Origin: Rothia nasimurium
Lineage (GTDB): Bacteria > Actinomycetota > Actinomycetes > Actinomycetales > Micrococcaceae
Assembly: GCF_928391935.1 (NCBI RefSeq)
Contig: NZ_CAKMTD010000011.1
Span: 1 to 64,000, forward strand
Direction of reading: 5' to 3'
DNA: 64,000 bases
Part shown: positions 1 to 8,656 of the stretch, in pieces
How positions within the stretch are numbered: the stretch's first letter is position 1
Layout: each line of letters starts with the position of its first letter
Made by a program: the position numbers and the translations under genes
Notes under the pieces: generated by a model
Seen by the model: the letters and a program-made list of their open reading frames with translations, nothing else
What the model was told of the DNA's origin: nothing
Databases searched by the model: none

Positions 1-94
1 TGGTGCTCGGCGGTGGATGACTCGGTGGAAGCCGGCGTTGAATGCTTTTGCTATTGTTTTTGGTGATCGGTTGCCGCAGGTGGCTGGTCGCTAG
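1..94 (+). mobile_element. C-terminal end of an IS256-type transposase (cut by window edge)
   Basis: Reading frame 2 gives about 30 residues ending at a TAG at 92-94. The stretch contains RWKPALNAFAI followed by FGDRLP, which resembles the last helix of mutator/IS256-family DDE transposases. Only this tail is inside the window, so whether the element is intact cannot be judged. It lies directly beside the restriction island and just downstream of the 3' end of hsdS. Confidence 0.6.
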
Positions 95-107
95 ATTTGT
101 TGTGGGT

Positions 108-132
108 TTACACCGTTAATCTGACAGACCCG
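108..132. repeat. Probable terminal inverted repeat of the IS element
   Basis: About 15 bases after the transposase stop lies a stretch that on the minus strand begins gggtctgtcag and ends acggtgtaaa. This is the position and style expected for the right end of an IS256-family element. The matching left end is outside the window, so the call rests on position only. Confidence 0.35.
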
Positions 133-280
133 AAAGTATTTCAATCAGGCGCTCTAGGGGGATCTTTAGATGATACATTTGTCTCGAAGTTGCCATTAAT
201 TTTTTCCAATAAAAGTCACTACCTAATTAAATGAGTTTCTAAGACTAGAGTGCTGGAAGGAGATGAGTTAACTTGAAATA

Positions 281-1324
281 CTAATATTTGATTGTGTCAA
301 TAATTCTTGCGAAATTTATTTGGTGCTGAAAACTGGGTATACTAATTTCTAGTGGGGATAAGTCTTTTTTGTTTAATTGTGGAACTGAACTTCCGGAAGT
401 GATAGAGGTTAGATCGAATTGCAGAAACCAGTGATAAAGAAATTGAGAGGTCAATTTTTCACTTTTTGGGGTGATAGCCATAAGATTCGGATCTAGGGCA
501 GTGGGGCGTGTAATGAGGCGTTTCTTGTTAGTTGCGATAGAGGCCCCACGTTTAGGTATTACAACTGAACCAGCGGGAACAATTTGATTTTCATTTCCAT
601 GCTTAGAAACCCAGAGTGAAGTATGGTGTATCTTGTTTTTATTACCTGGGGCGTTCATGTCTGATACTTTCATGAGGAGAACGCCACCCTCTTGTCCTGT
701 AAAGGGTTCTCCAGTAGGCAGAGATGACCCTCCAATAAAACTTGCTACATCTCCTAAATTTACTGTTTCATTATCATCATCAAGCATTGACTGAAATAAG
801 GAAGACTTTAGTTCTTCGAAAAGCTCCTGCTGGCGCTCACGTTTTTGTTGAATTAGGAATTTTAGATGATGCTCTTCGGCAAATTTTCTCTGTTCGTCTA
901 ATGGCGGAAGTTCAATCGGTAGCTCTTCCACATCTTTGCGATTCACCTGAACGAACGTTGCACCACGCGCTTTAGAGAGTAGAAGCTTTTCAACTGTTGG
1001 AAGCCAATACCAAAGGAATTGCGAATCTAACTCTGGCCCTGGCCTCAATCCCGCTACACCTCGACCAAGACAGTAAATTTTATCTGCCCAAACAGTAGCT
1101 CCAATAGAAGCACGAATGCTCATGATGATATCCCCAGGCTCTGAAAGTCGAGTGGGAGCAGTGGTGAACTTTGAGACAGAAATACCACCTTTCTTGTCGA
1201 AGTCCCCAGCACCAGCAATCAGAGGGTAGCCCTCACCATCTGTGTTGTATGTATCTCCCTTGGGGGCTTGTCCCATAGTTACCTGGCAGACATCGCCGAG
1301 CCTGACCGTCCTTGTCTCGCTCAC
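281..1324 (-). CDS. hsdS: Type I restriction-modification specificity subunit HsdS, short C-terminus
   Basis: 347 residues; GTG start overlapping the hsdM stop (GTGA), so the two are translationally coupled. HsdS selects the DNA target of the HsdM/HsdR complex. The layout is recognisable: target-recognition domain 1 (about residues 5-140), a central helical spacer (about 140-185, with EEHHLKFLIQQKRERQQELF), then target-recognition domain 2 (about 190-335). The protein stops soon after SIPSFQHQINFARIID, so the second distal helical region that normally packs against the central one is missing; full-length family members are usually around 400 residues. No frame after the stop continues it. The gene is visibly richer in A+T than its neighbours, as is common for exchanged hsdS genes. 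An IS end lies about 150 bases further on. Specificity cannot be read from sequence. Confidence 0.9.
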   Translation of the reverse strand: MSETRTVRLGDVCQVTMGQAPKGDTYNTDGEGYPLIAGAGDFDKKGGISVSKFTTAPTRLSEPGDIIMSIRASIGATVWADKIYCLGRGVAGLRPGPELDSQFLWYWLPTVEKLLLSKARGATFVQVNRKDVEELPIELPPLDEQRKFAEEHHLKFLIQQKRERQQELFEELKSSLFQSMLDDDNETVNLGDVASFIGGSSLPTGEPFTGQEGGVLLMKVSDMNAPGNKNKIHHTSLWVSKHGNENQIVPAGSVVIPKRGASIATNKKRLITRPTALDPNLMAITPKSEKLTSQFLYHWFLQFDLTSITSGSSVPQLNKKDLSPLEISIPSFQHQINFARIIDTIKY

Positions 1325-2802
1325 AGCCCCATCACCTTCTTCAGCTGCTCAATGTGCTCGCCAATTTCGCGCTGGGTCTGCTCCAGCTCCGCAATAATCT
1401 CCTCAGGGGAACGGTAGGCCACCTCTTCAAAAACCAGCTCCTTATAGCGGTTAATAGAGAGGTCATAGCCCTGCCCCACAATCTCACTCTTCGGCACCGT
1501 AAAAGACTTCTCCGTGCGGGCCCGCTCACGCTCAGCCCCATCACGCTCAGCCCAACGCTTCAGAACCTCCGGCAGGTCATTAGCCTCAACCGGGTTCCGC
1601 TTATCATCCAGGCTGAACCCATCAGCCTCAACATCAAAAAACCACACCTCATCAGTGCCACCCGAATTCGTCTTCGTAAAAAACAAAATCGCGGTCGAAA
1701 CACCCGCATAAGGCTTAAAAACACCAGAAGGCAACTTCACCACAGCATCCAGCTTCTGGTCCTCAACCAAGGCGCGGCGAACGTCCTTATGAGCCTTCGA
1801 CGACCCAAACAAAACACCGTCCGGCACAATTACCGCAGCCCGCCCACCGGGCTTCAACAACTTCAAAAACAGAGCCAAAAACAGCAACTCAGTCTTCTTG
1901 GTCTTAGCAACCTTCAACAAATCTTGGCTCGTCGCCTCATAATCCAAGCTCCCCGCAAACGGCGGGTTTGCCAGAATCAAAGAGTACTTCTCGGCGTCAT
2001 CACTGGCACCTTCACTCAAAGAATCACGGTAGCGAATATCAGGGTTATTCACCCCGTGCAACATCATATTCATCGACCCAATACGCAACATGGTCGAATC
2101 AAAGTCATACCCGTGGAACATACCCCCATGGAAATGCTCCCGGTGCTTGGCATTTGTAAACGGGTCACGATTCTTACGAACCCATTCAGCAGCCGCCACC
2201 AAAAAACCAGCTGTACCGCAGGCAGGGTCCACAATGACGTCCTCAACATCAGGCGCCATCATCGCCACCATCAACTCAATAATGTGACGCGGAGTGCGGA
2301 ACTGGCCATTCGTGCCCGACGTTGCCAACTTCGACAGCATGTACTCATACAAGTCGCCACTCGTATCAAGATCATCAAGAGCTATCGCATCTAATTGATC
2401 AACCACCTTCGCCAGCAAGGCAGGGGAGGGAATGCGGAAAGTTGCGTCCTTCATATGCTGCGAATAAGTGGACGTCTCACCACCCACCTGGCTACCCAAA
2501 TTCCGTAAGAAGGGGAAAATGCCAGTATTCATCAGGTCAAACATGACCTGCGGGTCCTGATTCTTAAAATTCTGCCACCGCAACAACTCCTGACCCTCAC
2601 CGAAAACCGGGTTCTCCACCGGGCGGCCAGTCAACCGAGCCTTCTTCTCAGCACGGGTCTGCGCATCATCCAAACGACGAATAAACAGCAGATAAGTCAT
2701 CTGCTCAATAACCTCTAGTGGGTTAGAAATACCGCCCGACCAAAAATCATTCCAAATACGATCAATACGCGATTTAGTCTCGCCCGAGATTGCAATAGCC
2801 AT
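1321..2802 (-). CDS. hsdM: Type I restriction-modification DNA methyltransferase HsdM
   Basis: 493 residues. N6-adenine DNA methylase that forms the modification core with HsdS. Residues 1-130 form the HsdM N-terminal helical domain (WNDFWSGGISNPLEVIEQMTYL fragment region). The SAM-binding motif appears as DPACGTAGF and the catalytic motif IV as NPPF (within ILANPPFAG), both in the expected order. A TATACT hexamer lies 7 bases before the ATG with no Shine-Dalgarno sequence, so hsdMS probably has its own leaderless promoter, separate from hsdR, which lies upstream on the same strand but is split off by an opposite-strand gene. Confidence 0.95.
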   Translation of the reverse strand: MAIAISGETKSRIDRIWNDFWSGGISNPLEVIEQMTYLLFIRRLDDAQTRAEKKARLTGRPVENPVFGEGQELLRWQNFKNQDPQVMFDLMNTGIFPFLRNLGSQVGGETSTYSQHMKDATFRIPSPALLAKVVDQLDAIALDDLDTSGDLYEYMLSKLATSGTNGQFRTPRHIIELMVAMMAPDVEDVIVDPACGTAGFLVAAAEWVRKNRDPFTNAKHREHFHGGMFHGYDFDSTMLRIGSMNMMLHGVNNPDIRYRDSLSEGASDDAEKYSLILANPPFAGSLDYEATSQDLLKVAKTKKTELLFLALFLKLLKPGGRAAVIVPDGVLFGSSKAHKDVRRALVEDQKLDAVVKLPSGVFKPYAGVSTAILFFTKTNSGGTDEVWFFDVEADGFSLDDKRNPVEANDLPEVLKRWAERDGAERERARTEKSFTVPKSEIVGQGYDLSINRYKELVFEEVAYRSPEEIIAELEQTQREIGEHIEQLKKVMGL

Positions 2803-2809
2803 AGCTCTA

Positions 2810-2815
2810 AGTATA
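2810..2815 (-). promoter_or_regulatory. -10 box of hsdM (leaderless)
   Basis: TATACT on the minus strand, 7 bases from the hsdM ATG, with no ribosome binding site between them. Confidence 0.6.
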
Positions 2816-2863
2816 TGGGGTTATACCTCTCGGCAGCCTCTACCCAGGGAAGCAAACCTTGCG

Positions 2864-2869
2864 TAGACT
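2864..2869 (+). promoter_or_regulatory. -10 box of the nucleotidyltransferase gene (leaderless)
   Basis: TAGACT followed by 7 bases and ATG at 2877. This spacing decides the start: the TTG further upstream at 2859 lies before the -10 box. Confidence 0.5.
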
Positions 2870-2876
2870 AGGGAAC

Positions 2877-3197
2877 ATGACAGCCAGCGCAGATTCACTG
2901 AGACTACAGAAACTCATTGCTGATAACAGCGACGCTATCGGCGCAATCTTCCGCAAGTATGGAGCCACCAACCCCAGGCTTTTCGGTTCAGTCGCACGCG
3001 GGGACGCTCATTCAAAGAGCGACATCGACATCATGGTTGACATTGATGACACCAAAGGCGCAACCATCATGAAACTCGCTGGAATTTCAGAATCACTCAG
3101 ACGGCTCTTAGGCGTCAGGGTAGACGTTGTTACCCCCACAGTTTTGCGAGAGAAAATCTCAGCAGAAGCCAAGAAAGACCTAGTCACCATCTGCTAA
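2877..3197 (+). CDS. Minimal nucleotidyltransferase (MNT/MntA-like), no visible HEPN partner
   Basis: 106 residues. The polymerase-beta-type nucleotidyltransferase signature is clear: FGSVARGDAHSKSDIDIMV gives the GSxxRG...DxD pattern, and a third acidic position is plausible in VRVDVVTP. Members of this family are commonly antitoxins that add AMP to a neighbouring HEPN RNase toxin, or stand-alone proteins of unknown role. Here the gene sits in reverse orientation between hsdR and hsdM and ends 10 bases from the 3' end of hsdR, with no HEPN gene beside it. Either it is an orphan, its target is elsewhere, or it acts on something in the restriction island. The fold is clear; the function is not. 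Confidence 0.8.
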   Translation: MTASADSLRLQKLIADNSDAIGAIFRKYGATNPRLFGSVARGDAHSKSDIDIMVDIDDTKGATIMKLAGISESLRRLLGVRVDVVTPTVLREKISAEAKKDLVTIC

Positions 3198-3207
3198 AAG
3201 ATTTCCC

Positions 3208-6200
3208 TTAAGCCACCTCCGCCGTAGCCCTGATTCGGTTGAGAATCGAAACAATCTCATACACGTCATCGTCGCCGAACATCTCAAACGGGTCACCCAA
3301 ACTCACATAGGGGTCCTCGTAGAGACGCGACGGGTCAACCATGCCATTCTCACTCAGCTCATCCACAATGCGCTGCACAAACCGAATCTGCGTCGCAGAA
3401 TACCGCGACTCATCCAAAAACACCGCAAATGCCGCCCGGGCCTCGTCCCGGCTCAAACCCACCAGCGAGCGCACAAACACACCCAGACCTCCATACTCAC
3501 GCGCCACCTGCACATTCACAGGCCCGCCAATACCCGAAGCGTCAATCAAATCAGCCAGAGCCGCAAAATCCTCGTCCGTCAGCTGCTTGCCGCGAAGAAC
3601 CTTCTGCACAGCCACAGCGTCTAGGTGTTCGCGCAGGTACTCCTGCATTTTCTGCTCAAACCGTTCCTGGTTCATACCCACCTGGGTACGCACCACCTCG
3701 ACCTCAACCGGGTCAATGAGCTCGTCCTGAAAATTGGTGTAGACAATCTTCTTCTGGCCCCTATCGAGCAGGTGGGTGACACCGCGCAGCTTCTTACGCA
3801 TGAACTCCAGCAGGGCAGGGGAGACATCCACCCACCAGTCATCTGCGGCCAGCTGCTCCAGGTGGGGCAGGACGGCCGCGATAGCAGGAACCGCTGCCTT
3901 GGTCAGCAGATCCTCAGCGAGGGTCTGGGCCACCTCTTTGGTACGGGCTAGGGCGGCAGAATCACCGGTGAGGGCAGACAGCTGGGCACCAAGCATGAGC
4001 AGGTCAAACTGCTTGGCCTCCAGGGTTCCTTCGACCGGCACCGTTGAGGCAACAGCCCCCAAACTCAGCGCCAACTCGGCCTCTGCTTCAGAAAGCTGCG
4101 CCCAGGCGTCCGCGGATGAAAAACGCTCCACCGCTGCCCGGTGTGGGCGCACCAGCACATTGCCCATATCCAACTTGCCCACAAAGGCAGCCAGGTCAGA
4201 GCGCACCGCCACCGCGTAATCGTCCCCAGTACTCACGGTTCCAGAGCCCACCAGGGCCCGGGCCAGCCTCACCCGGGTTTCAAACACCCGCTGGGAGACA
4301 GACTTAGCCAACTGCCCCTTAGAGCCGGGCAGATCCTGGCTGAAATACTCCAGGTTCTGGCAGAAATCGAAAACCAAGAAGTCAGTCTTATCGGCCCCGG
4401 GGCCAAAAACATCGGGAGCCAGGCGGGTACCGCGCCCCAACATCTGCCAAAACTTGGTCTTCGCCCGAACCAGCTTGAAAAAGACCAGGTTCAGAATCTC
4501 GGGCACATCAATGCCGGTATCGAGCATGTCCACGCTAATAGCAATGCGGGGCAGAGACTCCGGCTCAGAGAACTTCTCAATCGCTGACTCCGCCGCGTAG
4601 GTGCGGTTAGTAATCACCTGGGCATAGGAGCCGCCATAACCGGGGAAGAGCACGTTAAACCGCTCATAGATAAAATCAGCGTGGGCCTGGTTCTTGGCGA
4701 AAATGATGGTCTTGCCCAGCAACTCACCGTCAGCTACCCGGTAGCCGTGCTCCATGAGCGTGGTCAGCACCTTATCGACCGTATCGGCGTTGAAAAGAAA
4801 GCGGTTCAGGGCCTCGCTGGTAATCTCATCGGGAACGGCATCGCCCCAGTCGGCAGACTCCCACTGCTCCTGCTCAGCCTCACTGAGCTGGTCATAGCTG
4901 ATACCCTCGCGCAAGAAGCGGGTTCCCACGCTAAAGCCCCGCGCCGGTACTAGATAGCCGTCGCTGACCGCCTGATCGAGGGTGTAGGCATCGGTTGGCA
5001 CCCCGGCTTCTAGGTCAAAGAGGGCATAGGTGTTGAAATCAACCTCGTCTTTAGGGGTAGCGGTGAGCCCCACCAGCAAGGCGTCAAAGTAGTCAAAAAT
5101 TGCCTTGTACTTGGCATAGACCGACCGGTGGGCCTCATCGACCACAATTAGGTCAAAATAGCCGGGGCCGAATTCACGCAGGGTAGCTTCGCCCTCAGCC
5201 CGGGTGTGGTTAATGATGTTTAGCATGGTGGGGTAGGTGCTGGCATAAACCCGGCCATTGGCCTGCTTATCCTCCACCAGATTCACCGTAGCCAGGTTGG
5301 GAAGGTGAGCCTTGAAGGCTTTGACAGCCTGGTTGACCAGGGCGGTGCGGTCAGCAAGGAACAACACACGCTTGACCCACCCGGCCCGCGACAGCAAATC
5401 CACCAGGGCGATGGTTGTGCGGGTCTTACCTGAACCGGTTGCCATCACCAGCAGGGCCTTACGGCGGCGGGCGTCAAATGACTCAGCCACCGACGCAACA
5501 GCCCGCAACTGATAGCCGCGCCCAGCAATTTCTGTGTTTACCTGCTGCCCGCTCAACTGCTGGCGGCTGGTCCTGCGCTCAATCAAAAGGGCCAGCTCAT
5601 CCTCGGTGAGGAACCCCTGCACCTCGCGCGGCGGGTAACCGGCAGCGTCATCCCACAGGTAGTGGGTATAGCCGTTGGTATAGAAAATAACCGGGCGGAC
5701 GCCGGTCGCCGCCTGGAGGGCGTCCGCATAGGCCTTAGCCTGGTCGCGGCCAACATCCACCGACTCCCGGGCCCGCTTGGCCTCAACCAAGCCGAGGGGG
5801 CGGCCGTCCCTACCCCACAGCACATAATCAACCCGGCCCGACCCACTGGGGGTGGGCAGGCCCGTCACCGGGTACTCCCGGTCCCGCGTGTTGGCAAGGG
5901 GCCAGCCAGCCTCACCCAGGAGCAGGTCGATGAAGTAGTCGCGGGTTTCAGCCTCGTTATAGTCGTGGGTATCGGGTAGGGGCTTAGCGGCCTGGGCTTC
6001 AGCTAACTGGGCACGAAGACGCTCCAACTCGGCGTCCATAGCGTCAACCCGCGCCTGGTGCTCAGCAGCCAGTCTCTCCAGCTCAGCCGTGCGCTCGGCC
6101 TCAGCCTCAGCCATGCGCTGCTGGGTCAGAGCCCGCTGCTCCGCCTGGCGGCGCAGCGTGGGAATCAGCTGGCGGTCAAAAGACCTGCCCACAGGAGCTA

Positions 6201-6585
6201 GGGCTGGGTTTGCCGAATGGTTGTACACACCCCAGACCATCAGGTGATATAGGTCGGTAATAGCCCGCTCGGCGTCCAGCTCAGAAAGGATCTTCCGGGA
6301 GTTATGGGCTGCATCGTTGCCCAGGTGGCGGATAGTCTTGAACTTCAGGCGCTTGTCATTATCAAGAAATACTGAGAAAGCCTCATTGTTGGTCAAGGTC
6401 GCCAGCGTGGCCTGCTCCGGGCGATAGATACCCCGCACCCGGTAGATATGCTCAACCAAACCCTCGATAGCCCGCCGGGCGTAGAAGCAGGCGGTGGGCG
6501 CGTCCGTCACCAAATAACCCTCAGCCTTGGCGCAATCCTGGTAGAGCTCCGGCAAAGCTTGATGAACAAAAGCAAAGTTAGACAT
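3208..6585 (-). CDS. hsdR: Type I restriction endonuclease subunit HsdR (EcoEI-like, DUF4145 N-terminus)
   Basis: About 1125 residues if translation starts at the internal ATG (MSNFAF), which is preferred over the longer reading because family members begin there. Order of parts: DUF4145-type N-terminal domain (about 15-110), a long charged coiled coil rich in A, E, R and Q (about 140-205), a nuclease domain with the D...ExK pattern (VDYVLW then LVEAKR, about 250-275), and a superfamily 2 helicase motor with Walker A MATGSGKT (about 395), the DEAH box (VVDEAHRS, about 490) and LTATP. The C-terminal part matches the EcoEI R-subunit C-terminal region in style. It cleaves unmodified DNA after translocation, together with HsdM and HsdS. 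All key motifs look intact. Confidence 0.93.
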   Translation of the reverse strand: MSNFAFVHQALPELYQDCAKAEGYLVTDAPTACFYARRAIEGLVEHIYRVRGIYRPEQATLATLTNNEAFSVFLDNDKRLKFKTIRHLGNDAAHNSRKILSELDAERAITDLYHLMVWGVYNHSANPALAPVGRSFDRQLIPTLRRQAEQRALTQQRMAEAEAERTAELERLAAEHQARVDAMDAELERLRAQLAEAQAAKPLPDTHDYNEAETRDYFIDLLLGEAGWPLANTRDREYPVTGLPTPSGSGRVDYVLWGRDGRPLGLVEAKRARESVDVGRDQAKAYADALQAATGVRPVIFYTNGYTHYLWDDAAGYPPREVQGFLTEDELALLIERRTSRQQLSGQQVNTEIAGRGYQLRAVASVAESFDARRRKALLVMATGSGKTRTTIALVDLLSRAGWVKRVLFLADRTALVNQAVKAFKAHLPNLATVNLVEDKQANGRVYASTYPTMLNIINHTRAEGEATLREFGPGYFDLIVVDEAHRSVYAKYKAIFDYFDALLVGLTATPKDEVDFNTYALFDLEAGVPTDAYTLDQAVSDGYLVPARGFSVGTRFLREGISYDQLSEAEQEQWESADWGDAVPDEITSEALNRFLFNADTVDKVLTTLMEHGYRVADGELLGKTIIFAKNQAHADFIYERFNVLFPGYGGSYAQVITNRTYAAESAIEKFSEPESLPRIAISVDMLDTGIDVPEILNLVFFKLVRAKTKFWQMLGRGTRLAPDVFGPGADKTDFLVFDFCQNLEYFSQDLPGSKGQLAKSVSQRVFETRVRLARALVGSGTVSTGDDYAVAVRSDLAAFVGKLDMGNVLVRPHRAAVERFSSADAWAQLSEAEAELALSLGAVASTVPVEGTLEAKQFDLLMLGAQLSALTGDSAALARTKEVAQTLAEDLLTKAAVPAIAAVLPHLEQLAADDWWVDVSPALLEFMRKKLRGVTHLLDRGQKKIVYTNFQDELIDPVEVEVVRTQVGMNQERFEQKMQEYLREHLDAVAVQKVLRGKQLTDEDFAALADLIDASGIGGPVNVQVAREYGGLGVFVRSLVGLSRDEARAAFAVFLDESRYSATQIRFVQRIVDELSENGMVDPSRLYEDPYVSLGDPFEMFGDDDVYEIVSILNRIRATAEVA

Positions 6586-6666
6586 AGCGCCTCGTGACTG
6601 TGCGAGAAGGTGTAGGTGCAATCACACATATTTTAGCCTGGCCAGCGCTTGCAGGGGGACCTCAAA

Positions 6667-6700
6667 CACACAGGGACCGCACTTCTGCGGTCCCTGTGTG
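6667..6700 (-). terminator. Terminator of the ABC exporter operon
   Basis: 15-bp perfect stem (cacacagggaccgca paired with 6686-6700) around a cttc loop. It lies between the exporter stop and the start of hsdR. The flanking T-run is weak, so it may be only partly efficient. Confidence 0.6.
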
Positions 6701-6733
6701 GGTATCAGCTCCCTTGCGGGAAGGGGGTGGGGC

Positions 6734-8656
6734 TTACTCGTCCGCCCCCGCGAACTGAGAGTTGTAGAGCTCGGCGTAGAAGCCGCCGCGCTCCAGCAGC
6801 TCAGCGTGAGAGCCGGATTCGACGATGTCGCCGTCACGCATAGCGAAGATGACGTCGGCGTCCCGGATGGTCGAGAGGCGGTGGGCGATCACGAAGGAGG
6901 TCTTGCCCACGGCCAGCTGGCCCAGAGCCCGGGCAATCAGCAGCTCGGTGCGGGTATCGACCGATGAGGTCGCCTCATCCAGAATCAGCAGGGGTTTCTG
7001 GGCCACCATGGCGCGGGCAATAGTGACCAGCTGCTTCTGCCCGGCAGAAAGCTGGGTCTGGTCGGTCAGTACCGTGTCGTACCCGTCGTGCAGCTGCGAT
7101 ACCAGCTCGTCCAAGCCAACCGAGGCCATGACCTCATCCAGACGCTCCTGGCTGACCTCACCAGCCCCGTAAACCACATTCTCCCGCAGGGTACCCTCAA
7201 AGAGCCAGGTATCTTGCAACACCATAGCAAAGAGGGAGTCCACCTGTTCGCGGGTCAGGTCGGTGGTGGGCACCCCGTCAATGCGAATCTGGCCCGAATC
7301 CAGCTCGTAGAAGCGCATGAGCAGGTTGACCAGGGTGGTCTTACCGGCCCCGGTCGGGCCCACAATCGCCACCTTCTGGCCAGGAGCCACCGAGGCGGTA
7401 AAGCCGTGGATAATCTCCTTGCCCGGCTCGTAGCTGAACCGTACGTCCTCAAAGTCCACAGCGCCGCGCAAAGGCTTCGGCAGGGGAGTGCTCTTGGTAG
7501 ACTCGTCCGCCAGCTCCTCGGCCTCCAAGAACTCAAAGACGCGAGCGCCCGCAGCCGCCGCCGACTGCAGAGAGGTAGCCGACTGGGCTAGCTGGCCCAG
7601 GGGGTTGGTGAAGAGGCGGACGTAGACGATAAAGGCAACAATCACGCCGAAAGTGATGCTGTTGTTGAGAACTAGGGCGGCACCAACCACACAGACCACC
7701 ACATAGCCCAGGTTGCCGATGAAGCCCATGAGGGGGAACATGAGGCCCGAGAAGAACATGGACTTCCAGGCCACCCGGTAGAGGTCGCTATTGCGGTCGG
7801 CAAATTCGGCGCGGGTGTCCGCCTCCCCGTTGTAGGCGCGGATCATGGAGTGGCCGCTGAGGGTTTCTTCAATGTGGCCATTGAGCTTACCCAGGAGCTG
7901 CTGCTGGGCCACGAAGTATTTCTGGCTGCGGGCCAGCACGAAGCCTGAGGCGACGATACCCAGCAGGGATGCAACAATGGCGGCTAGGGCCATGCGCCAG
8001 TCGGTAACAAACATCATGACGGCCGAGCCCACCAGGGTGACCACACCGGTGATGGTGGTGGCCAGGGAGTTATTGAGGGTCTGCTGCAGGGTGTCCACAT
8101 CGTTGGTCACGCGCGAGAGGGTATCGCCGGTTGAGCCCCTATCCATGTAGGCCAGGGGCATCCGGTCGATTTTGCGGTCTAGGTCGTGGCGCATGGAGCG
8201 CGATACCCAGACGGTCGAGCGGGCCATAATTTGCCCCTCCACCAGGCTCAAGAGCAGGGAGGCCACCAACATGCCGATTGAAATCCACATCAGGCGGTAG
8301 ATTTCGCCCATATCCAGCTGGCCGGTGAAGCCCTTCTGAATCTCGTCGGTGATTGCCGAGAGGAACTGCGGGGCAACAATGGTGAGAATGACCCCGATGA
8401 CGGCAGCGACAATAGCGACCACCATACCCGGCAGCACCGGGCGCAGGTAGGCCAGGAGCTTGCCTATAGTCTGCTTAAAAGGGGCGGACGCCTGCCCCGG
8501 TTGGGGTGCGCGTGGTGGGCCGCCGGGCCCGCCGTGACCTCCTGGCCGTCCTGCCTTCTCGCTTTTGAGCTGGCTATCGCGCAGCTGCTCAGCAGATTCT
8601 AGGCCCCGGCGGGCTGATTCTAGCTCTTCGGGAGTAAAGACTGGTGACTGGCTCAT
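6734..8656 (-). CDS. ABC exporter half-transporter, subunit with consensus Walker B
   Basis: 640 residues: a Pro/Gly-rich N-terminal cytoplasmic stretch (residues 30-60), six membrane helices (about 70-375) and an ATPase domain (about 405-635). Walker A is GPTGAGKT, the signature is LSAGQ rather than LSGGQ, and Walker B with catalytic glutamate is LLILDEATSSVD; the switch histidine is in IAHRLST. Its start overlaps the stop of the upstream half-transporter (ATGA), so the two surely form a heterodimer of the multidrug type (TM287/288, LmrCD, BmrCD style). Substrate unknown. Confidence 0.9.
   Translation of the reverse strand: MSQSPVFTPEELESARRGLESAEQLRDSQLKSEKAGRPGGHGGPGGPPRAPQPGQASAPFKQTIGKLLAYLRPVLPGMVVAIVAAVIGVILTIVAPQFLSAITDEIQKGFTGQLDMGEIYRLMWISIGMLVASLLLSLVEGQIMARSTVWVSRSMRHDLDRKIDRMPLAYMDRGSTGDTLSRVTNDVDTLQQTLNNSLATTITGVVTLVGSAVMMFVTDWRMALAAIVASLLGIVASGFVLARSQKYFVAQQQLLGKLNGHIEETLSGHSMIRAYNGEADTRAEFADRNSDLYRVAWKSMFFSGLMFPLMGFIGNLGYVVVCVVGAALVLNNSITFGVIVAFIVYVRLFTNPLGQLAQSATSLQSAAAAGARVFEFLEAEELADESTKSTPLPKPLRGAVDFEDVRFSYEPGKEIIHGFTASVAPGQKVAIVGPTGAGKTTLVNLLMRFYELDSGQIRIDGVPTTDLTREQVDSLFAMVLQDTWLFEGTLRENVVYGAGEVSQERLDEVMASVGLDELVSQLHDGYDTVLTDQTQLSAGQKQLVTIARAMVAQKPLLILDEATSSVDTRTELLIARALGQLAVGKTSFVIAHRLSTIRDADVIFAMRDGDIVESGSHAELLERGGFYAELYNSQFAGADE

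Noticed and set aside
1312..2394. 360-codon plus-strand frame opposite hsdM
   Set aside because: Antisense of a conserved methyltransferase; no recognisable motifs.
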